The notes beneath the pieces are model-generated. The model made no database searches and was not told where the DNA came from. It worked only from the letters and a program-made list of their open reading frames with translations. From assembly GCA_914767715.1 (NCBI GenBank), contig OU612069.1, positions 28,207,387-28,271,386 of the forward strand: a stretch of DNA of 64,000 nucleotides. Reading direction: 5' to 3'. Source of the stretch: Membranipora membranacea (Eukaryota > Bryozoa > Gymnolaemata > Cheilostomatida > Membraniporidae). The position numbers and the translations under genes were made by a program. Positions within the stretch are counted from its first letter, which is position 1, and every line of letters begins with the position of its first letter. Shown piece after piece: positions 14,101 through 23,100 of this stretch.

Positions 14101-17100
14101 TTCGGAATGAACAACTGCATCGCCTTGATGTTATTCTAGGGTTAAGTAAGCTTGCTCTACTTGTTTCATGATTGGTGTCAGATGTTTCTTCATTGCAGGC
14201 CAACCTGCCTTGTTGTAGAGCCATATCTTCATCTGGGGCTGTTTGCGATAGTTTGGCATCATAGCTGCCTCAAGGTACACAACCTAATGGTTGCTTATAC
14301 CTGGTATTACCTTGAAGGGGCTCACCTGTTCTGTCAAGTTTGTGGCAATTGGATCGAGTCTATTGTGCTTCCTCGTCAAATCTAGAAAACATTGTGTCAG
14401 TCCAAAGATGTCTAGTAGGTCTAAAAATTTGGTGTGCTGGGCAGTATACTGTGAGCCTGGCTTCAGTGAAAGGTAAGACTATTCCCATCCTGGTAGATTG
14501 AAGTCCCCTCCAATGACCAGGGCTCCGGCTTTCTTAGTTATCAGCTGGTTCAGTGATTCCCGGAGATGAGCAGTGAAGGTTTTATATGACATATAGGACC
14601 TATAAACACGCAGATATGTATAATATGTCCCGTGAGCTTTACACTAGATTTTTACCCACAGTATTTTTGCCTCAGACTTGATCTCTACTTCGGTGCTATT
14701 TAGTGAAGAGTTTACTGCGATCATCACACCGCTATAGAATCCATTTTTCCTGTCCCTTCTGTTAATGTTATAGGAGTCACTTTCCAGCTCACTGTTACCT
14801 ATTGACTCATGGAGCCAGGTCTCTGTGGCAATGATTTCATCTGGTATTGTTGTGTGTGGCAAGTTGAACCATGCGCCTATTCTACTTAAAATTGACTGGG
14901 AATTGACATTGATGAGGCGCAGGGCTCTGCCATTTCTAACAGTTGGTGGTTTGTATATTCTTAGTGAAGATTCGTGTACTGGTAGGGGTTTGTCATCAAG
15001 AAAATCAATACTTAAATCGTCAGTTGATGAGTTAGTTGTCTGGGTTATCAGCAGCAAATTCGTCTCAGCTGATGATGTAGTTGTATAGTTGTGCCTATTA
15101 CAGGAGGAGCACATCCATAGCACACTGCTACGGTCCAGTGTGGAGTAGTCTGCAGACAGAATAGCTCGGCAAGCAATATGAAACCATGTGTCACATTGTT
15201 CACATAAAACTCCCTATCACTATGGTCCCATGTAGCGATTTTGTAAGGATTTCGGGAGTTATTGATCCATGGAAATGAAATTAAAGTCACATTCCGCTTG
15301 TGGCGAATGACTCTTTTGACACGAATACGTATACTGTGTTGAGTCGAACAACTTTTAATTGGCAGCGTGGCTGAATGGTTAGCGCGCTTGCACACAATGA
15401 CTTAAAACGGCATTAGCGTGGGAAGCCGTCGTTCAAGTCCCGGCCGCAGCAGATTCTTTTCATGTTTTTTTTCCATCATGGAAATGGTTAGGATTCATAT
15501 TCGAAATTGGAGTGAACCACAAATTCGAGGCATGGGACCATAGTGTTTGTGTCATAGCCCACTGGGTGTTTACACGTGCCACATAGGTAGGCTGTGTTAC
15601 ATGATAATCCCTGTGTGTAAGTTGCTACGGTCCAGTGTGGAGTAGTCTGCAGATAGAATGGCATGGTAAGCAATATGAAACCATGTGTCACATTGTTCAC
15701 ATAAAACTCCCTTTGTGTCCCACCCCCTGGGTTACAAACCTTGTGTTACAAACCTTGTGTATAAGTTGTGCTGTTATTATTATTATTGGTTGTGTTGGCA
15801 GCCATCTTGGATTGGTAGGTGAGCAGTCAGATGTCTTTTACCTCTTTTTGAGTTGTTTTTTGGTATTGGTATTGGCTGGTGTGGTGTAGCTGTTACTTGG
15901 TTGATTTGGAGTGGTTGGGATAAAAGGTGTTCAATATCAATGCCAACTAAGATGTCTGTACTGAAACCTTTGCAGACGGAGCTTGAAGCCTTGAATTCTA
16001 GGTGGGAGCCGATCCAGAAATTTGTTACCAAATAAAGACACCAAAGGCTTATGGTCTGTCTCAACTGTGACACATTCCATACCAAGAATGTACTGAGCAA
16101 ACTTCTCCATTGACCAGCAGACAGCCAGGCTTTCTTTCTCGATAGTCGCATACCGCTCCTCTGTCTCAGTCAGTGAACGGCTCGCAGCTGCTATCAGGCG
16201 TCTAGAGCCATCATTCTGAATTTGGGTTAGTGTTGCTCCAAGAACTGCATTGCTTGCATCACTGGTTATGATAGTTTCACTCTCAGGTAAGTAAACCGAC
16301 AGCACAGGGGTCTTCATGAACAGATTCTTGACACCCTGAAATGAATCCTCTTGGGCTTTGGTCCAGACCCACGGTACACCATGTTTCATAAGACCCCTCA
16401 GCGCTGCAGAAGTTTCGGCTAACTTGTCAGAGAGTTTAGCATATTGGTTTGCCATACCAAGGAAACTTCTGATAGCTGTAACATCTTTGGGTCGTGGGAA
16501 ATCCATAATACCTTGCAGTCTCGGCCCGGCATGAATCCCATCCTTGTCAATTATATGACCAAGGAACTCAACAGTTGGTACTCCAAACTTGCATTTTGCT
16601 TTGTTGAGGGTCATACCTGCAGACATCAGTTTGTCCAGTACAATCTGCAACCGCTCATCATGTTGCTCCAGCGTTTCTCCGTATACCAGAAGATCATCCA
16701 TGTGGATTACAACCCCCTCAACTCCATCCAGTATTCCGTTCATCTCGCAAACAAAGATCTCTGGGCTGCTACACAGACCTTGGGGTAAGCGAAGGTATCT
16801 GTATCTTCCGGAGTGTGTTAGGAAGGTTGTCAGCTTGCTTGAATCCTCAGTCAATGGGATTTGCCAAAACCCACTGTTTGCATCAATTCTAGAAAACACC
16901 ACTCCTTTACCCAACATAGCTAAGCTGCTGTCTACAGTAGACATTGGGTGTATCTCCCGTAATATGTGTTTGTTAAGCTCTGTGTAATCAGTGCAGATCC
17001 GAACTTTGTTCTGATTGGGTTTTGGTACAACCACCATGGGAGCCACCCATTGTGTTGGTTCCTCTACTTTTGTTATGACTCCACCCCGGAGCATCTCCTG

Positions 17101-20100
17101 TATGGCCTCATCAGCAAGTTTTCTCCTTGGAAAGGGTATTGGCCGAGGTACATGGATTGCAAATGGTCTGGCATATGACTTCAGGGTGATAGAATGAGGG
17201 TTACTCAGCTTTCCCAAGCCGGAGAACAGCTGATCGTGCACATTAACACTGCCCACGTAGCATTGCGTGTCATCTACTGTAATGAGCTTTAACCCCTCAC
17301 AGGCTCTTTTGCTCAGTAGTGGGGTTTTCTGACCATGTACTACATATATCTCCTCCTCAATCACTTCCCTCCTGGCTTTCATTTTGGATGATATCACTCC
17401 ATAGCATTCCAATGGTGTGTTACCAGGCCCATACAGCTTCTTTGTTGTAGGTTTAAGTTCACCTCTGCAGTGATGTGGACCACATATGCTCAAAGTGGCT
17501 CCAGTGTCCAGCTTAAACCTCATCTTCTGGCCCTTAGCTTTCCTTGTACTAACAGTCAGGTAAGAGTTCGACTCGACAGACTCTATTGGTATGACTTCTC
17601 CCAGGAATACATTCTCCTCATCACCAGTCCTGTCTTCATCCACATGATCAACCTGCCTAGCACTTTTACAAACTTTGGCCCAATGATCAATTTTTTCCAC
17701 ATTTTCCACACTTGGTACCAAGTGCTGGACATCTCTGTGACTTTTGATGGCCTTTGCCACAATATCCACACTTTGTGCGACTTACGGGCTTCCCATCTCT
17801 CCGTTTTCTATCACCGGTCTCACTACTCAGAGCATCAACTTCTTGTGTTTTGGCTTCAGCATCTTTCCCAGCTTTCAACTTGCCTGACTTCTCAGCAATT
17901 CTCAATGACTTAATAACATAGTCCAATGAGAGTTTTTCATCAGGTTCCCTCATTAGCTTTTCTCTTTCCTTAGTGTCATCTAGGCCCAATAGAAGTTTGT
18001 CTCTAATCAGAGAATGTCTTTGGGTTTCAAAATCACATCCCTCAGCCAACCTCCTCAATTTCATGAGAAACACATCCACAGTGTCTCCATTCTGTCTACA
18101 GTTATGGAACTCAAAACGGCTGACCACAGCTCCAGAGCGGGATTACAGTATTCATAAAACCTCTTGATCACATCCTCAAGTTTTCTGCCATTAGCCCCCT
18201 CCTCAAGCTCAGTCACCGCCCCTGTGAGAGCATGTGGTGCAGAATTGAACGCCATCTGAGAATACAATTCACGCACATCCTCACCCCCAACACATCTAAA
18301 CAGTGCTAACTTCCTCTTTTCTGCAGCTTTAGTTGTTGCAACCAAGTCAATTGCACACAAATAATCATTGAAAGACCTCACCCATCTGCTCCATTCTCCA
18401 GCAAGATCCTCTGCCCTCAGATTGAGCTGCCCAGGGGGTGAGATTCCCTCCATCTTTACCACCACACAGCACACCAGTCTTATATTGTCATATATTGGGT
18501 TCAACAGACCGCTGCCACCATGTTGTATTATATTATGAGTGTTTGTAATGCTGGGAGATGCTCAGAACACAACCAGTTTGACTTGCAAGCAGCATGCAGC
18601 TGATTTAATGGAATCACTAAAACTACATGTGCATAATAGTCTGAGACATATGACAAGGGTAAAGTATTCAAATACAAGAGTGGGTAATTCCAACAATGAC
18701 ATGAACATGAGAAGACAATAACATATGTACACAATATGACATGAGAAGACAATGATCAATATTATACATGAATGTACTAATACAACAGATGTGTAATCAG
18801 TTAAAACTTTTAAGTTTTTCAGATAATCTTTTAAAACAGGCTTGCCGCCATCAAAGGTCAAGGTCAAGAATATGTTGATAATAGTCCTGGTTGTACGGTG
18901 TTCTCTATGTATCGGTTTTGCAGTGTACTGCTGCGTGATATGAGCACAGTGTATTTATTTCTGTTCTGGCTGTGTTATTGGCTGTTTTTTCTCAACTTTG
19001 ATTGATTGTTGGTTTGCTGCTGTTTGTCTAGGTAATGTAGAAGTCATGGTAAATACAAGTCGATCAAAACAGGAAGTTAGAGCACTCAATGCGTTATTTC
19101 AGTCATGATAGCATTTCAATAAAATGTGTCAGCCATTTCATTCCTTCCTACTCTATATGAAGCTTAGATATTTTCAGATATGATTTGGTGTAATAACTAT
19201 GGCTGATGCTGAAATGTAGCTAATCTAGATCAAGATTAAATTTTTAAAAGATCTAAATCAGACATATAACATATCAGAGTGAAGCCTACTGATAAATTGC
19301 GTTGTGGTCTTTGCTCTCTTTTAACACTTCGCTGAACAGGCCAGTCCGGAAAACACTGTGCACATGTCTACAGCAGTGCACTTCTACCGTAAGGTTGCGT
19401 ATTGTAGCCGCGTGGTTAATGTGCATGAGTGGTTAAAACATAGCGGTTATAATAAGGGCATTGTTTCCAAATTGTATAGGCAGGTGGTTAATGAATGAAC
19501 ATACATACTCGTCGTCGTCTGGTTCGCCTGTAGAACGTGCAGGTACACATAGACGTTAATTTCTGGTCACTTCCTTTTAAACTACACTCCTCCACTCAAA
19601 CCGATTTTGGGCTATTTGGTATGCTCTATCTAGGTCTAGTTCTTTTTCTGTTAGGTTTTTGGAGATTGTGCTTAGCCAGGTTGTCCGCTGTCTACCTCGT
19701 GGCTCGAGGGCTGTTGGAATAGCTCTAGTGCTCGGCGGGCAGGTGTTGTTACGCCCAGGGGGAGAAGGTGACCTAGCCAGCTTAGTCTTCGTTGTTTGAT
19801 GGTTTGGCTCCAAGGCTCTTCCTTGGTTCTCTGGTAGACCCTTTCTGATGTTATTACGTCTGGGTATATTACATTCAGTACCTTGCGTAGTAGTCTTATG
19901 TGGTAGCTGTCGATGGCTTCTGCTGTGGTGTCTGTCATTGACCATATCTCCGAGTTGTATAGGAAGATAGGGGCTATCACGCTGTTGAATACATACATAC
20001 ATACATACATACATACTAACTCAGTTGTAACAAGCTAGCAACGACTATATATCTCTTATTTTTATTACCAATATCCGACCTCAGAAGAGTCATATAAAAT

Positions 20101-23100
20101 TGTTGAGCTCAATGTAATGACCTTGTTACCTCGTAACAACTACATAAAATTATCATCCAATTAGAAACGATCTGACACCTAGTTAACCAATCAGCATTCT
20201 TCTTCCCCACCAGTCAATGCAACTTCTTATCTTTATGGCAGACAGAAATGTATCATAATGTTTTGTTTCGAAAAAGTTAGTCGGACAGCTGTGGGCTGTG
20301 GTCAGGTCTGTGCAGTGTGGCGGGAGGGCATTAGCATGTAACAAATAGTGTGCACATCTCTTGATCATTTTATTGCCTGGGCGGCTAAATATTGTGGTTC
20401 AATGACAGTGGGCTTGCCGGTGTGACATGGTTTTGTTAAATTAATCCAGGCCTGTTCACCAACTCAGTGAATTAAATGCGATTTTTCTCCCAGATTAAGG
20501 CTGAGCATTGCAATAGATATTTTTCCCTATGGCATTACATTTTGAAACAAAATCGAATTGAAACCTTTTCCCAATTGGTGGTTATTGAAGTTAGCGTCCA
20601 AAAGTACATTAAGCATTGTCCAATAGATTTTGAGTGACTTGCACGGTATGAGCAGAATACGATTTTTGTATTGGCGCAGCCCTAAACTCATGAAAAATCA
20701 AAAGTAAGTCGTAAGAGATGTTTTCCATAGTTTGTCCATAATTCAAAAAGTCCCCTTCAAGAGTAAGTAGATGGGAAGATATGGTCAAAAGTTGGTGTCC
20801 TTAGCTGAAGCAGGACTGGCAATATTGGAAAGAAAAAAAGTATATGTGTAAGCCATTGGCAATGATAGCGTTTTAATTCACTGTGAACAAGCCGCGTGGT
20901 TACAATACGCGACCTCGGTATTCATCTAGTAGTTCATAGTATAGACATCACCATACAGGTAAGGTGTGGTATTGGTCGCAGTTACCGACATCACAATACA
21001 ATGTTCAATTACTAAAATATTATGAGTCCCATACGGTATACTAATGCCTACATTAATTCTTTTTAGGATATCGTTGATGCTATTCATGCTGAAACACAGC
21101 TAATAGATGAGAACACAGGCAGATCGATACACAAGAACTACGGCATGTTTGTCCTAGTCGTGACAAGTCATGGAGATGAGGGTAGTTTACTAGGCTGTGA
21201 TAACAAACACATCAAACTGACTGATCTATATGACCTCCTATCACCTCCTAATTTCCCAGCTATGAAAGGCAAACCAAAGCTTGTGATAATTCAGGCTTCC
21301 TCAGGAGGTAAGGGATCGCATTGAAGCCTCAATAAATCAGATATATATACAATATTATATAATATACAATAATAATTTGGAATAATAAACATGCTTTATT
21401 CAATAACTAAGAGTATTAAAACCGTAGGCCTAAATATAACCTGTAATTGTATTGTCTTCTCAAATCTGTTTTATTGTAACAATTCATTCTCGATTCTGGG
21501 TAATCAGTTCAAATTATCATAATTCTAATTTTATGATTTCTATCGTGCAGAGAAAGTTGAGAAAATGCTTGATGATGGACCAGAACAACAGATAGTCACC
21601 CCACAAAGCTCCACCAGTGAGGGTCATACAGAAAGAGTCAACCAATCAGCTGCTGAGAATGAACCACCTGCTGCCTTCTCTCATACTCAGCAGTCACAAC
21701 AACCGGTCGAACTCGAGATATCAGTTCCAGATCTATTGATAATGCAATCAGGCTTTGATGGTGAGTGCCAAGTCAGGAATCAACAGAATTTACATAATAT
21801 GATCCAATCAATATCCTCAGACTCAGTAAAAACAAGAGGAAATGATGTAATAACCTCGGTGTACAACATTTATCAGCGAATAGCTCAGAAGTACTGTTGA
21901 ATTGCAGTAGAATCTAAACTCATCGCATAACCATATTCTTACTATCCTTTACATACATTTTGACGGATTGGTATATTATAATGAAAATATTAAGATTCAT
22001 CAGTCCCTTAATGGTGCCCCAGCACTGCCGTTGCCTGCACCATTTCATCATGATAAGAGCACTAACGTTAATGATCGACAGATGTCTTTCATTTGCAGGT
22101 TTTGCTTCAGCAAAGAGTACAGTTTTAGGATCACCGTTTATAAGAGCTGTGGCCCTAACACTATATAAAATGGCTGACCGGTACGATATGGTGACTATGA
22201 GTAATATTGTAAGTTCTACTAACTCTTGCAAGCTTTTGCAAATTCTGTAAGAGTTGTTTAGTTCAGAAATGATCTAAACACATTATGTTAAATGATTTGA
22301 TATCAACTTCTAAATATTATCATCATGTGTAAAGCAGTTTTTTCAATTACATTATTCTCATAAAACATTGCTTAATATTAACTAACTTAACTTACTGACT
22401 CACGGAAAGACATGTGGAAGCATTCAAAACATGATGACAAACGTGAAAATCTGCTAAAAAGATTCATACAAGGGGTCCAAGTAAGCGTGTCTCCTATTCA
22501 CTGCCAGGCGAGCATGGTGAAGAAGGTGTAGGTTCAAGTCCCACTGAGTAGCTTTCAATGTTTGCTCTGCTTTGATTTGATTGTTCCAGACCCCCTTCAA
22601 CCGTGTAATCTCTCCACCACCCAGGAGCAGAGACAGTTGGGGGAGAGCTTTTCTTATAAAGATTAGAAGGGCGGTTAGGATTCAGCCGTCCGATAGATTC
22701 TGGTTTCATCAGCAGCCTAAAATTGATTTGGATTCTATTAACAGATCAGGGAGGCTGTGAGTATGTACAGTGATGAGAGATCTGATGAAATCAGACATCC
22801 CCTCCCTCCGTCTGAGCACTACAAAGCTCAAGTAGACCAAATGCCTAAGAACACATGTACTTTTACTGGTGGCTGGCAGCTTTATCTCGGCCGATGTGAT
22901 CTCAGTGTTCAATCTGGAAGTCAGCCATCTAATGAAACAGGAAATGCTGATAGCACAAAGATTAGGCACCTCTCAGGTAATATCTAGATAGCACTGACTT
23001 GTATCAGCTATAGATCTATCTCTTCCTCTCAGATAAAAAATGTGCTGCATTTAAGGTTTCAAGGGATGATCATCTTGATTTCAAAAGTGACTGGAAGGCT

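Larger units (their letters stand above)
15937..18900 (-). mobile_element. Ty3-like LTR retrotransposon, truncated (no integrase, no 3' LTR seen)
   Basis: The minus strand holds a 5' LTR end, primer-binding site, gag, protease, RT and RNase H in order. Sequence similarity stops just after RNase H at 15937. Nothing resembling integrase or a second LTR lies between 15100 and 15936. The element is therefore truncated at its 3' side. It sits in the intron of the main gene in antisense orientation. Confidence 0.8.
19386..20919. repeat. Short inverted repeats bounding a 1.5-kb block
   Basis: 19386-19415 reads 'accgtaaggttgcgtattgt' onward; the reverse complement of 20892-20919 reads 'accgaggtcgcgtattgt' onward. 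About 24 of 28 positions match. The enclosed block holds a LINE fragment and a MITE. It may be a composite DNA element; no transposase is seen. Confidence 0.4.

Noticed and set aside
15361-15452. Functional tRNA-Ser/Leu gene
   Set aside because: The T stem and acceptor stem have several mismatches, and it sits between transposon-like direct repeats.
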